From Panopea generosa (Eukaryota > Mollusca > Bivalvia > Adapedonta > Hiatellidae), in contig CM055901.1 of the NCBI GenBank assembly GCA_029582155.1, positions 26,858,152 to 26,922,151 of the forward strand: DNA of 64,000 nt. The letters are read 5' to 3'. Shown here piece by piece: positions 11,685 to 23,969 of this stretch (its first letter is position 1; each line of letters opens with the position of its first letter). The translations under genes and the position numbers were made by a program. The notes below the pieces were generated by a model that worked only from the letters and a program-made list of their open reading frames with translations, was not told where the DNA came from and ran no database searches.

Positions 11685-13605
11685 TCACGTTATCATCTAT
11701 TATAAGATGTGTATGTCACGTTTTCCTTTAGTATCAGAAGTGTTTGTCACGTTTTCAACTAGTAGCAGATGTGTCTGCAACGTTTTCTACTAGTATAAGA
11801 TGTTTATGTCACGTTTCTCTAAAATTAGTTGTGTTTGTTACGTTTTCTACTAGTATCAGATGTGTCTGTCACGTTATCTAGTAGTATCAGATGTGTCTGT
11901 CACGTTATCTAGTAGTATCAGATGTGTCTGTCACGTTTTCTTCTAGTATCAGATGTGTCTGTCACGTTTTCTACTAGTGTCAGATGTGTCTGTCACGTTT
12001 TCTTCTAGTGTCAGATGTGTTTGTTACGTTTTCTACTAGTATCAGATGTGTCTGTCATGTTTTCTACTAGTATCAGATGTGTCTGTCATGTTTTCTACTA
12101 GTATTAAATGTGTCTGTCACGTTTTCTACTAGTATCAGATGTGTTTGTTACGTTTTCTACTAGTAATAGATGTGTCTGTCACGTTTTCTACTAGTGTCAG
12201 ATGTGTCTGTCACGTTTTCTACTAGTATTAAATGTGTCTGTCACGTTTTCTACTAGTGTCAGATGTGTCTGTCACGTTTTTTACTAGTATCAGATGTGTT
12301 TGTTACGTTTTTTACTAGTAATAGATGTGTCTTTCACGTTTTCTACTACTATCAGATGTATCTGTCACGTTATCTAGTAGTATCAGATGTGTCTGTCACG
12401 TTTTCTTCTAGTATCAGATGTATTTGTTACGTTTTTTACTAGTAATAGATGTGTCTTTCAGGTTTTCTACTAGTATCAGATGTGTCTGTCACGTTTTCTA
12501 CTAGTATCAGATGTGTCTGTCACGTTTCCTTCTAGTATCAGATGTGTCTGTCATGCTTTCTACTAGTATCAGATGTGTCTGTCATGTTTTCTACTAGTAC
12601 TAGATGTGTCTGTCACGTTTTCTACTAGTATCAGATGTGTTTGGTACGTTTTCTACTAGTAATAGATGTGCCTGTCACGTTTTCTACTACTGTCAGATGT
12701 GTCTGTCACGTTCTCTACTAGTATCAGCTGTGTTTGTTACGTTTTTTACTAGTAATAGATGTGTCTTTCATGTTTTCTACTACTATCAGATGTGTCTGTC
12801 ACGTTATCTAGTAGTATCAGATGTGTCTGTCACGTTTCTTTCTAGTATCAGATGTGTCTGTCATGTTTTCTACTAGTATCAGATGTGTCTGTCACGTTTT
12901 CTACTAGTATCAGATGTGTTTGTTACGTTTTTTTACTAGTAATAGATGTGTCTTTCACGTTTTCTACTAGTATCAGATGTGTCTGTCACGTTTTCTACTA
13001 GTATCAGATGTGTCTGTCACGTTTCCTTCTAGTATCAGATGTGTCTGTCATGTTTTCTACTAGTATCATATGTGTCTGTCATGTTTTCTACTAGTATTAG
13101 ATGTGTCTGTCATGTTTTCTACTAGTATCAGATGTGTTTGTTACGTTTTCTTCTAGTAATAGATGTGTCTGTCACGTTTTCTACTAGTGTCAGATGTGTC
13201 TGTCACGTTTTCTACTAGTATCAAATGTGTCTGTCACGTTCTTTACTAGTATCAGATGTGTTTGTTACGTTTTTTACTAGTAAAAGATGTGTCTTTCATG
13301 TTTTCTACTAGTATCAGATGTGTCTGTCATGTTTCATTCTAGTATCAGATGTGTCTGTCTTGTTTTTTACTAGTATCAGATGTGTCTGTCATGTTTTTTA
13401 CTAGTATCAGATGTGTCTGTCACGTTTTCTAGTAGTATCAGATGTGTTTGTTACATTTTTTTACTAGTAATAGATGTGTCTGTCATGTTTTCTACTAGTA
13501 TCAGATGTGTCTGTCACGTTTCCTTCTAGTATCAGATGTGTCTGTCACGTTTTCTACTAGTATCAGATGTGTTTGTTACGTTTTCTACTTGTATGACATT
13601 GTCTA
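11685..13605 (+). repeat. 31-bp minisatellite, about 60 units
   Basis: Unit landmarks are tatcagatgtgtctgtcacg followed by ttttctactag, total 31 bases. The array runs about 1.9 kb with substitutions and occasional 1-base indels. A variant unit (tttgttacg, often followed by agtaatagatg) recurs at about 11,833, 12,020, 12,143, 12,299, 12,423, 12,640, 12,733, 12,919, 13,137, 13,260, 13,447 and 13,570, that is, every 3-7 units, giving an irregular higher-order pattern. Since 31 is not a multiple of 3, the open frame at 12,604-12,876 is simply the repeat read in a rotating frame. Confidence 0.95.
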
Positions 13606-13609
13606 TCAA

Positions 13610-15505
13610 TAAACCGATGTTATATATCGATTATAGGGACATTTTGATTACGTGTTTGTAAATGCAGCTTAATCAGCACGGACCTTCACATGTTGCTTAC
13701 ATTCCGGCGTGTTTACTCAAATATTGACTCAAACTTTTGGACGTAGATGACATGCATTATGCATAGCACAATGAGAAGAATGATTTATCAAAAAAAAAAA
13801 AAGAAATTTAAAATAATTGGCGATTGATAAAGGCTACTTGTGATATTATTTGAATACTTTGTTAACTTAGTGCACACCATCTTGTGTTTGTGTAAAGACT
13901 GAATGTATGATTCGCTCAGACCAACGTATACGTTATTGTAGGATGTTGAGACAGTTGTGGTGTAAAACAACTGATTAATACAACACCGGTTATAAGAATG
14001 ATATGAAGCGTGACTGCAGTGCCTGCTACTGTGGTTTTGTTCAAATTTCATTTTCAAATAACTGTTTTAATGAATCTATTTTTTTTTCTCAAAGTTTAAT
14101 GATAGTCTCACAATCACGAACGAAAGAAGATTAACTACATGTGCAATAGGAGACGTGGTGTTCAAAGCTCTACAATGGACAATTGCGAGGGTTCCACAAG
14201 GAAACTAATTTCTCCAAAACTGTTCGACGCCCCTTTCTCTAATATTGCACTTTTTTATATTAAATTGAAATTGAAATTTGAACACATGTTCGTATGTCTG
14301 ATCATACTACTTCTTTCCTTACTAGTTAAACAAAAGTATTACTATAATTATTTATATAATTGTATTCCAATTGTACATGTTAAGTCTTATTATGCTGTTA
14401 TTTATATTTAAATATGTAAAATTTGGTTTTGTTATAACGGTGTATTACCATATTTATTATTCCTCGAAGTTTTCAATTTACCATTTGTTACCGTTTTGTG
14501 CGTATTATTAGCGATTTTATATTCTAAAATCAAAATTATTAAATATTAAAATGTTTGCAAAATTTGTGATATTTGTTTTCTTTTCTTTGCCTTACGTTGC
14601 ATGGATACTTCGTGAAATGCTAATTGTAATGTCTGATTGGCATTTTGTAGCAAGATATTGCAGTGATATTTAACATTGTGATACGATGTTGGTGTAGGGG
14701 TCCATCTGTTAACATATTTGATGCCTAACAAAGAAACGTCTCATTCGATTATTTGTTCGTTTACAACAATGCCTTATTCCAGCAAAATGCTGTAAAATAT
14801 ATCTTATAACTCGAAGATTAAAGTCGTTGTTCCTATATGCTCGTTAGACATACCTAACTTCTTTGTTAACAAGAGATGGTATTCATTTGAAGCAACTGAA
14901 TTTGAATAGTTATGCCAATGGAAAGTCTAACCGTCAAGCTGGACGAAATTCTTTAGTAAAAACCGGACTTTCATTTGAACGTGTGGCGTACAACATGTTT
15001 GATAAAAAGTGTTTTCAATTAATTTTGAAAAAGTACCAGAAGTAGACAGATTGAATGCAACCCACTTTCATGAGGTAAATTGGCGAAGTTCAAGTCGCAT
15101 CATGTAGATGCCACGAATCATAAAATATGTGGTGTACAAAACAATACAGCCAAGATGCATACATTGAAAACGAACGAGCAACAGGCAACAGAGGAAATAT
15201 GAAAACAGGCTATTCCAACTGCAACAGTAAACGAAACAGTGACTCTTTTAAAGAAACAAACATTGTTAGTGTTAAACATAAACTGTACATGTATTATGCT
15301 TATGAATATAGGATAATTATATATATGAATATATGGCAGTAATACAACTGTCCGAGTAGAAAAGTTGTATTATATAACGTTTTGTTGTATCTAGTGTGTA
15401 GAGTTATGATATATTGCAATTAATCTGAGGTCAAAAGGCAAACTATGCGATATCAGAGTTAAGAGTACCCATCATAATAATACACTAGTTTGAGTATTCA
15501 GCAAT
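13610..15505. other. Anonymous DNA with weak degenerate coding-like patches
   Basis: Short frames at 14,863-15,045 (contains LTRDGIHL) and 15,127-15,342 have less skewed composition than neighbouring random frames and could be relics of an old transposon, but I cannot assign a domain. An A-run lies at about 13,790-13,802. Nothing else is seen. Confidence 0.25.
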
Positions 15506-15509
15506 GACA

Positions 15510-15592
15510 CGGGTCCTCCATGACCAAGTGATCTTCGGCTTCTCAAGATCACTTACCAGAAATCGCTGATGGGTTTCAATCGATGTTGGTCC
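15510..15592 (+). mobile_element. Head fragment of SINE family 1
   Basis: The stretch begins gggtcctccatgaccaagtg and continues ctcaagatcacttacc, matching in order the complement of the 59-kb SINE head (gggtcctccgtggtcgagtg, ctcaagatcacttacc). The body is missing. Confidence 0.5.
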
Positions 15593-16187
15593 TAAATATT
15601 TATAAGAACATTTGCCAGTCATTTTTGGAAGGATGGGACTGTAGTTTTATTATATTCCTTTCTGAAGTCTAAAAAACGCATGTCACATATACATGTAACT
15701 TGTAATGTGTCAACGTCAATTAATAGATGTTCAAGATAACCGCGTTGAAAGCACGTTTTCCGCCTTCTAATGTTCTCTATGATGTAAGCACACATAAAAT
15801 CAGTACTCACTAGTTTAAATTTATTCTATTAGGAATAACTTCTTTTCTAATTTAGTCCTCGTATCTAAAAGCACTTATGTAGATCTTGTGCACTTCTTTT
15901 AAAACGCTGTTTGTGATAATGTTTTACTACAATGACTAAGTAATATGAAAAAGATTTAGTAATTTATTGATATAACTCACTTATTTACAAAGTATAAATT
16001 CAATCAAGGTATGGCTATTAAACACAAGCATAAACATCATTACACACTCTTCTTCATTTACATGTAGTTGTGTAATTATAAAGGGATTTATGCGCCGGTA
16101 TGGCCAAATTTTTAACTTCTACCCTGTTTTTTTAATTGTTTTTAATGGAATTGGATATATAGAAATTTAGAATAAAAATATAATATA

Positions 16188-17048
16188 CAGTTGATACTCA
16201 CCAACTCGAACTCTGATATTTCGAATTTCCGGTTATCTCAAATTTGAAGTTCGGTCCCGTTTTTCCCCCTTCTATTTCTATATTAATTAACTCCTGATAT
16301 ATCAAATTCCAGTATTTCGAATTATTCACTATTTCGAATCTGTTTTTGGGTCCCTTCATCCTAAAATCTATTGATTTCTCACTCGTTATTTCGATTTTTT
16401 ATCACCGTGTGAAGATGAAAGGCAAACCGTCGAAGGTGATAATTGCTGTAATTTATCGCTTCATGTGTCGGTACTGGCAGGTAAGTTAATTGTGTCATCA
16501 AATTGTTATGATATAAACACGAGCGATACACACGCTAATTATACAAACAACGCCGAAGTGTTAGAAGAAGTTTTTGACATGTGCTATTTTCGTCTTAGTT
16601 CTTATTTGTAAAATTGTTGTAACCATTGCTTGTATATAACCTGTGTTTATATTTCAGTTGCATATTCTATTTATTTGATATTCATGTAATTAAAAGGTAT
16701 AAAAATTAAAAGTATATTTTGTTATCTATTATATCACACGTTTGCGTAGAAGGAAGTAACGCATGTAAACACTAGAATTTACCACGATTTAAGATAAATC
16801 CACAGTATACATCAATATAAACAAAGTTTATAGCATGTGTAAATATAACCACAACGTGTTATAGTTAAAAAACAAACAAAAACAAATAGAGGTATTTATA
16901 GGTATAACATGTATATTTTCAACGATTTATGAAGTGGGTGGGGTAACGGTAAAAAGTTGAACAAACATAGACGCCTGATAAATCGAACTTCGGATATTTC
17001 AAATTATTTTCAAGGTCCCACGGAATTCGAAATAACGAGTTTTGACTG
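16188..17048. mobile_element. Tigger/pogo-like non-autonomous DNA element (861 bp)
   Basis: The left end is CAGTTGATACTCACCAACTC followed by GAACTCTGATATTTCGAA; the complement of the right end is CAGTCAAAACTCGTTATTTC followed by GAATTCCG. Both are flanked by TA (16,186-16,187 and 17,049-17,050). Repeated 'TTCGAA/TATTTCGAA' blocks and 'GGTCCC' near each end are typical of pogo/Tigger termini as I know them. No transposase ORF lies between them, so it would rely on an element elsewhere. A related single terminus is at 52,120. Confidence 0.75.
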
Positions 17049-17049
17049 T

Positions 17050-19940
17050 ATTCTTACATTATCTAATTAGGTGACTCTTAATTATGTATGTAATTACGGC
17101 AACAATATTTTACAAGTGATTCCTGCTCTTTTGTTTCCCGTCTGCCTGGGGTAATCCTATCGTCTGCCCGTTTGCCTCGCTACCTTTGACTGTCCGTCTG
17201 TTCGAGACTACCTGCATGTGTAACTGTTTCTTGTCACTCTTTTGTTATTGTTATATTGATAAAAGAATCCGTATGCAAGATGTTTCAAAACAACGCAGCG
17301 AATAAGGGAGATCATTGAGACGTTTATAAATAGTGTGATCATTATGAGTGAAGGAACCTGGTTACTACATTCACCAATGTCTTACATTAGAAAATGAATA
17401 TGGACATTTAAATTATTGCCATAAACTGTCTTGTTATTATTTTTATTATTTTTGTCCCGCCTTTTCAAGATAAAAAGAGACAAAGGTGTCGGCGTTGGTG
17501 TTGGCGCCAATAATTCCACGTTTAGCCTTTGAGATGGGCTACGTATCTCAGTAATTGTTTTGCCTGGATTTATACAATCTGATGAGTAGTTGTGTATGAA
17601 TCGTGCTTAATGAAAACATGCATTATTCTTTTCGTATACTGTGTCCTTAATTTATTCGTTATGCTAGTGGAAGCAATACAGTTATTGATTTTAGTAAATG
17701 TAATAGCTTAAGTACAACATAATTTTTATACTCTTGAAACATGGTTAACGGGCGAGGATGCTGATATAACCGTTTTCTCCCATTTCTGCTCGTAGAGAAT
17801 ACGGATTTTCCTCATGGAAGAAAACCTTTTTTTAAATACCCGGATAAGGATTTCCGCGTATGTTAACCGGGTACGGAATTTTCACCCTAAATCCCCTCCA
17901 CGCGTTCATCCGACCCTGCTGTGACGTTGGAAGATTTTATGACATGACGTATTAAAGTATCTTATTTGGCGTCTTAAAAGTCATCGTGATAAAATATAAT
18001 AATAATTGTTTGTTTCCTTATTCACAACTCGTCTAAAAACATATTTTAAAACCTGATTTTGCCGTAGGAAAAGGTAAACAATGTATTTATGACGTCTTGT
18101 TTACCTACAAGAACAAGGCCAGTGTTAAATGTTATATTTGATTTGCATTATTTCAACAAACAATTTGCGGAAAAATTAACATGTTTAAGTTCTAGTACTT
18201 CTAGTAAGTACTTTAAAATGTCAACATCCTCATATACATGTGAAATTTTAGGCGTTTAATCAGTAGATTTTTTTTTGTGTTGAAGGCCGTTATCGAAGAT
18301 CTAGAATATGACCGAGCTGAAATGGAGAACAAGAACAGAACCTCGTCCCCGCATGTAATTTTGACGTCTCGTAGGGGCGTAGCGCCCATTACGCACACTA
18401 CGTATGTGTGTATTGTAATTGTTTCCAGGCACCTTTATTGCTTAAGCAAATTTTACTGAATTAATATATTCAAGTATGAACATTTATAGCGCATCTATAC
18501 AGTTGACTACAAAATTCTATATTATGTTGTCGAAACTAGTCTCCGCAGCTATTAATTATCATTAAAATTTAAATTTCAGTTATATAAAGAAAATATGACG
18601 TCATCACTGAAACTTTATTATGAATTGACGTCATCAACCTAGTCTATTGGATTTAAGAAATTGTTAGTGTTCGTTAAGTAACATATAAATAAATAAGAAA
18701 CCCAAAGGGAGCGACCGTAAGGAGCGACCGGAACTTTTAAATTGTTTGTTTTTTTGCGAAATAGAAATAACTGGCTTTGTGTTAAACGTCATTTGACTGA
18801 CTTTTTATATAACTCTGGGCGGAGACACGATGAATGAAAGCTGAGATGATTGATGCTTGAAATCCCATCCTTGCTAAGGCCGTTTCTAAGCATAGCTTGC
18901 GCGACTTTGTAGTTTGTACATGAAATGTTCAGAATTCAATCAAAGACGGAGTATGTGCAATGTCATTCACGCATGCGGATTGATGACGAATTTTTTAATG
19001 ATTAAGAACGAACTTAATAACTAAATTATTTTGTAGACTGTTTTAACAAATAAATGCGAAAAATTATGAAATTTGAAGCGATTCCATTGGCTGTTAAATG
19101 AGTTTAAACACTTATGTATTTTAAGAACTGTCATATTTTTTGTTCTGTTTAAAACACACGCACAACACAAACGTTTTTAAACATTATTTACACGCGCACA
19201 ATATATGCGTTGACGTGTTTATGAAAACCATTCAATAATTTACATAAAGTGATATCACTAAGTTGCTCTAATATAAGTTCTTAGTATCTGAAAAGTCATT
19301 CAGTTGAAGCTGTATCAGATATGCACAATATATCTAAACCAATTCCAATCAAATACATCCTTTTGTTTCTGTTTCTAAGCGAACGAATACAGTGAAGAAG
19401 TACTTACCGGTACTTCCAGGACAACCTAGCTTTTAAAATTGCCCCCAATTAGTCTGCTTTTGATTGTACGAGTAACTCGTCCGACACAAATTCATCAAAC
19501 ACAAGTACTTGTCCGAGATATAGTGGTAAATAATAAAAAAAAAAGCATGGGAGCTTTATGTCTTTCTGAACCTGTCTTAGATAACAGTGTCATTATTTCT
19601 CTTGGCGCACGATATCTTAACATAGGGAAGTTAGACACTGTGCAGAGACTATGGATATCTGATTCGTAGAGATTGTCTTTTTAACTCAAGATTCGAACCC
19701 TTACAGGACTGGGTTGCTGCATTTAAAGCTTGTGGCAAAACAGATAGGCGTGTACCCAACTTTGTGTTTAATGTTGAACACATTCTTTATCTAAAGTATA
19801 GTCCGCCCCATTGTAGATGAAATATTTTGTGGCCCATGCTTCGTTTTTAGTAAAGCTTAAAGCGGCCCCTTAGCTCGGCCGTTACAGGAAAAATTCAAAA
19901 AAATATATTGATAGTCATAAAAGCTCACAAAATCATCTTA
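17050..19940. other. Anonymous DNA
   Basis: No gene is recognised. Two perfect TGACGTCA palindromes lie at 18,596-18,603 and 18,626-18,633. A near-direct repeat of gagcgaccg occurs at about 18,709-18,730. Several small frames around 18,213-18,459 are mutually overlapping on both strands and look random. Confidence 0.4.
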
Positions 19941-19959
19941 ATGCTCTTATAAAAACGAA

Positions 19960-21515
19960 CATCTTTGTCAAAAAAATGCCATAAAGAAGCACAGACTATT
20001 ATTGACTGCCTAGAGAAATAAATTGCAAAATATAAGAGATGTCGCCAATTATTAAACCGTTGTTCTATGTGGTCGCCAGAATAAAACTCTGCGAGATAAA
20101 ACAGAACTAGAGCAATTTCCGAGAACTGCTTAATTTTAAGACCACAAAAGACAATGCTCTTCAAGACTATGCTGCTACCGCCCCGATGCATGCCACTTAT
20201 TTGAATCTTGATTTTCAAAATGAGTTTATTTCACTAAGTGCCCAGCAAATTGCTCTTACTTATATTCAGCGTTGCAATGACGCTGATGAATCTACCGACG
20301 TGACTAACGTGGAAAAGTTCGCATCTTGTGTGCAATATTTCTGTAGACAGGCCAAAGCCAGGTACAGATTCTTTGTCATTTGTACCTACAGATAATACAA
20401 CCGCTGAAGCACTACATATACTTTTAGCAGGCTAAATTACAAAACATAACTTAAACACAAATTATATAGTAGCTTAAGATTATGACGCTGTTGGCAATAT
20501 GTCAGGTAGAATTTAAAGAGTACAGGCTCGATTTGACATAGAATATACGTGCACTGTCGAAACCATTGACTGAACCTAGCCATGTAGCATGCATGCAGAG
20601 TTGCCTTTGTTCAGTCTAGAAAAAAATTGTTCTTCCTGAATATTTCTCTGAAACGATTGGGTGTTTATCGCCAACACAGTATAAAGGATAAACAACTAAG
20701 AAAACTCTGTTTAACAAGATGGTTGCAGCATTCTTAAAGTGTCTCTGTGTTTTTTCCGCTGTAACAGAAACACTCACAGACCTGCAGGTCAGCATTGACA
20801 CAAAGACAATACCAACCGCATCGTCTTTTCAAAAGTATATTATGTCACATGGATTTGATATCGCACTCTGTGTTGTCAGTGGTCCATAAGACTGTCTAAA
20901 TATTCTCTCTGATTCGTTGCAAGGCCCGGAATGTGACATTGTTAAGGCATGGGTCACGCTTTAGCATTTCAATGTATTCTATGTGAGAGGAGAAATAGAC
21001 ATGATACTATGATGAAATATGGCAAAAGGCAGTTGATTTAGCAAACCAACAGAACATACCAGTTTCACGTCCGAGAGTGGCTGCTAGACAAATTCAAACG
21101 AACATAATAGCTGCTGATGCCGTTAAGGGTACTGGAGGCTAAAATTGTTCATTCCCTTCATGGACAGGTTGTGCAATGCTAGTGCTAGACTTAAAGACCG
21201 GTATCTTCTCTCCCAAAATATTGAACACCTTACGCCAGTAATGTGGGAAGAGATAAAGCAAGAATATTATCGCTTTATATATAGGCAAGTAATAGATGCA
21301 GAACTTGAGGATCTGTCTTTGAAAACATTGTAGACGCTTTGGATGTCAGCTACCAGCTGCATGCAAATACTGATGCAGTACTTAAAGTGTTGTTAACAAT
21401 GCCGGTATCAACAACCTCTGCTGAAAGATCATTCAGCAGTCTAAGGCGGTTACAAACATACCTCCGCAGTGCAATGTCTGAACAACGGCTTAATAAACTT
21501 GCATATAGCAAGTAT
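19960..21515 (+). pseudogene. Degraded hAT-superfamily transposase (DUF4371 / hAT dimerisation type)
   Basis: Pieces of one protein appear in order but in shifting frames and interrupted by stops. Near 20,050-20,100 the translation TVVLCGRQNKTLRDKTE matches the 'LCGRQ..LRGH' segment of DUF4371 transposases. At about 20,265-20,340 ADESTDVTNVEKFASCVQYF is the hallmark 'DE(S/T)TD.(S/T)N' motif containing a catalytic Asp. At 21,040-21,120 the sequence IPVSRPRVAARQ and at 21,145 LFIPFMDRLCNASARLKDRY are the late transposase region. At about 21,400-21,460 MPVSTTSAERSFSSLRRL is the C-terminal hAT dimerisation core. This domain set is shared with animal ZMYM1- and P52rIPK-like proteins derived from hAT elements. 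At least four frame changes and several stops make it non-functional. The N-terminal zinc finger and the terminal inverted repeats were not located. Confidence 0.8.
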
Positions 21516-21519
21516 TAAG

Positions 21520-22990
21520 TCGCTGTCTGCACCTACACATGCGGTAATAAATGCTTTTCGCAATTTGGGGTAATCGTGGTGACAGGTGTCAATTAGACGG
21601 CGCGTGTGTGTTTGATCAAACTGTTATGAAAACAACAATTGGAGAGGACCTGTCACAAGTTGAAAGTGCAAGTAGGTCGGGACCAACGCTAATTCACTCG
21701 TTAGAACTATTTATCCCTCGTCGACAAAAAGAAATAAAATCAAAATGTAGCTTAATATGTCAGGATTACTTTTTAATTAAATATTAGAAATCTGTATGAT
21801 CATATTTATTCGCACGCAGGTTTTCTCTTTTAAAAATAGCTACATGAAACAATACCGGAAAAATACGTCGACGCTGACTTGTAATTAACAGACCCTTCTG
21901 GAAAACAGTCTATTTTAAGCGACGAAACGCGAGTAATCACACGATATCTGATATTTACACGTATATTTTATGTAACGAAAGGAATGAAAATATTAATACA
22001 TTACCATATTTTAACAAAATCAAGGCAATAAATTAAAGATTTTAAATTTTAACTTTCAACAGATCTAATAGCCAAATATGCACACTAAGCTAAGTAGAAA
22101 CTATCGGAACACATATATATATATAGCTACGAAATGTATGTCTACGTTTTAGGCATAGGTAAATGCTATGCAGTTCGGATGTAACAAAATTTTATTCACA
22201 ACCATTTCATGGGGGTTTGAATTTCGTTGTCGAAGCCACGTCGAAATCAACAAAAATTAGTACTCCACGAGGATATATACAATATCGCAATTAATTTATT
22301 TTACACTTATTACTATACAATTTGACAATAAAAAATAATTGTTTGTGAAAGTGTTAATAAACAAAAAACTGTTTAGGGAAATACACTGTTACTTCGGATA
22401 GGGGCGTATGAGCGTGCGCAAATTATAACAGCTTTCGTTAGTTTTATAGTTAGTATTTAAACATGTTTGCAATAAGTTTTGTCAGTAATTCAATTTGTTT
22501 GATATACTTTGATGATATATGCCTTTTTTAATAGACAAAGTGTTGTATGAAAATGGTTATTCCTCCCTGAAAAAGGCGTAAGGCTGCTAGCAACGGGTTT
22601 TATATTTATATTTTGATACTGTAAAATGGATTTCTGGGTATTAAACCATGTGTTTGCAGCATAATACTAAGGTGTGTTAGAATACTTTCTTAACCGATAT
22701 AGTTGAAATATTATAGACAACAAACAATATCAACTAACACTTTTTATTTTTGAATCACCTTACAAAACGGGTTCTTTATTTGGAATTATCCTTTCATAAG
22801 CAAAGTTCATTTGTTGTTACAAATGGGGGTTGGAGGGTGGCAGACCCATTACGAACAGCAAGTCGCACATGCTGTCAATGTAGTTGCTGTTATTTTTGTT
22901 AATGATGATGAACATGATTATGGTGATAATCTAATGGTAGTGACGTTGGTGGTTGTGATGGTACTGGTACCATTAAGTAGATATCACATT
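21520..22990. other. Anonymous DNA between the hAT relic and the LINE
   Basis: A 78-codon frame at 21,551-21,787 has no recognisable motif. No repeat or element boundary is evident; the hAT 3' terminus should lie in its first few hundred bases but I could not define it. Confidence 0.35.
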
Positions 22991-23366
22991 GGTGATTTAA
23001 ATTATAATAATATTCCAACTAGAGGAGGGAAAAAGAAAGTAGATTTAGATAGAAAAATAAATGCAAGTTTAGAAAATGACAATGATCACAATATCACATC
23101 GAAAGACTTGAGGTCATTGGATCTTACATTGGTGTATTGGTGGCAGGATCTGAGCCTGAACTTCCATTAAGGAATGATCGATTTTGTGACCATGTATTCC
23201 AGCGTCAATGAACATGAACAGTGAATTATAAGTAAACCTAAATACATCTTGCCGAAATACGTATTTGTCAAAAGTGTTAATATTTTATTCATGTAACATA
23301 GCAGTATTACTTATATAAATCGAGAGTGTTAACTATAATATAACTAAAGCATTACCAGATTAACAA

Positions 23367-23960
23367 ATGATTAGGATTATCCAATCTAAACAGAATTTGA
23401 TTGATAAACAGTTGTCAAATGATACATTGTGTAAACAAAAGATGCAGACTGATATCGACGCCCTAAAAAACGACAATATTAGACTGTCCGAAGAAATCAT
23501 TGATGCCCAAGCACGCTCAATGCGTGACAACTTATTATTTTTCAATTTTGAAGAAAGACTAAATTTTGAAGATAGAAAGAATGAAAACTGCACGGACACC
23601 ATCTTACAATTTTGTGATAGCGAGTTAGGTATGACAGGTGCACGTGACCGGATCAAAATCGACCGAGCGCATAGAATAGGTCGATGCATTAACGGTAAAA
23701 AACGCCCGAAAGTTGTGAAGTTCAACTTTTACCGTGATAAAATGGATGTGAAGCAGACCGCTTTTGATAAACGTAAAAACTCTCCGTACAGGATAAGTGA
23801 ACAATATCCTAAGGCTATACAGGAGAGACGTAGACAACTAATCCCGGAGCTCATCAAAGCCAAGCAAGAAAATAAGCAGGCATTTTTGTCGTATGACAAA
23901 TTATACATCGATGGTCGATTATTCACGCCTGCAGCCACAGCCGGACCACGAGTGAGCTAG
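23367..23960 (+). pseudogene. LINE copy 1 ORF1 (L1 ORF1p-like RNA-binding protein), 5'-truncated
   Basis: The 197-codon open frame encodes a nucleic-acid-binding chaperone-type protein of LINEs. Residues 1-50 are a coiled-coil-like stretch (KQKMQTDIDALKNDNIRLSE). MRDNLLFFNFEE (about 52-63) begins the RRM-like core, which continues through KIDRAHRIGR and RPKVVKFNFYRDK. The C-terminal domain contains YPKAIQERRRQLIPELIKAK, as in Transposase_22-type proteins. The N-terminus (relic near 23,015) is out of frame and separated by about 200 bases of unrelated-looking sequence. The frame ends at a TAG (23,958-23,960), after which the endonuclease frame continues in the same phase. Confidence 0.8.
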
Positions 23961-23969
23961 GACGGAAAC

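Noticed and set aside
12604..12876. Cys/Ser/Val-rich 90-codon frame as a small secreted protein
   Set aside because: It lies wholly inside the 31-bp minisatellite and repeats every 31 residues; neighbouring units are closed by stops.
11685..13605. CRISPR array
   Set aside because: Units are contiguous with no unique spacers, no cas genes are present, and the DNA is eukaryotic in character. The same holds for the arrays at 27.3, 48.3 and 54.7 kb.
14863..15045. SGNH-hydrolase-like fragment (LTRDGIHL)
   Set aside because: Only one short motif matches; the flanking blocks and catalytic Ser region are absent.
22811..23170. 119-codon frame before the LINE as an independent gene
   Set aside because: Its 5' half is low-complexity Val-rich translation, and its middle (TRGGKKKVDLDRKI) looks like the relic of the LINE ORF1 N-terminus.
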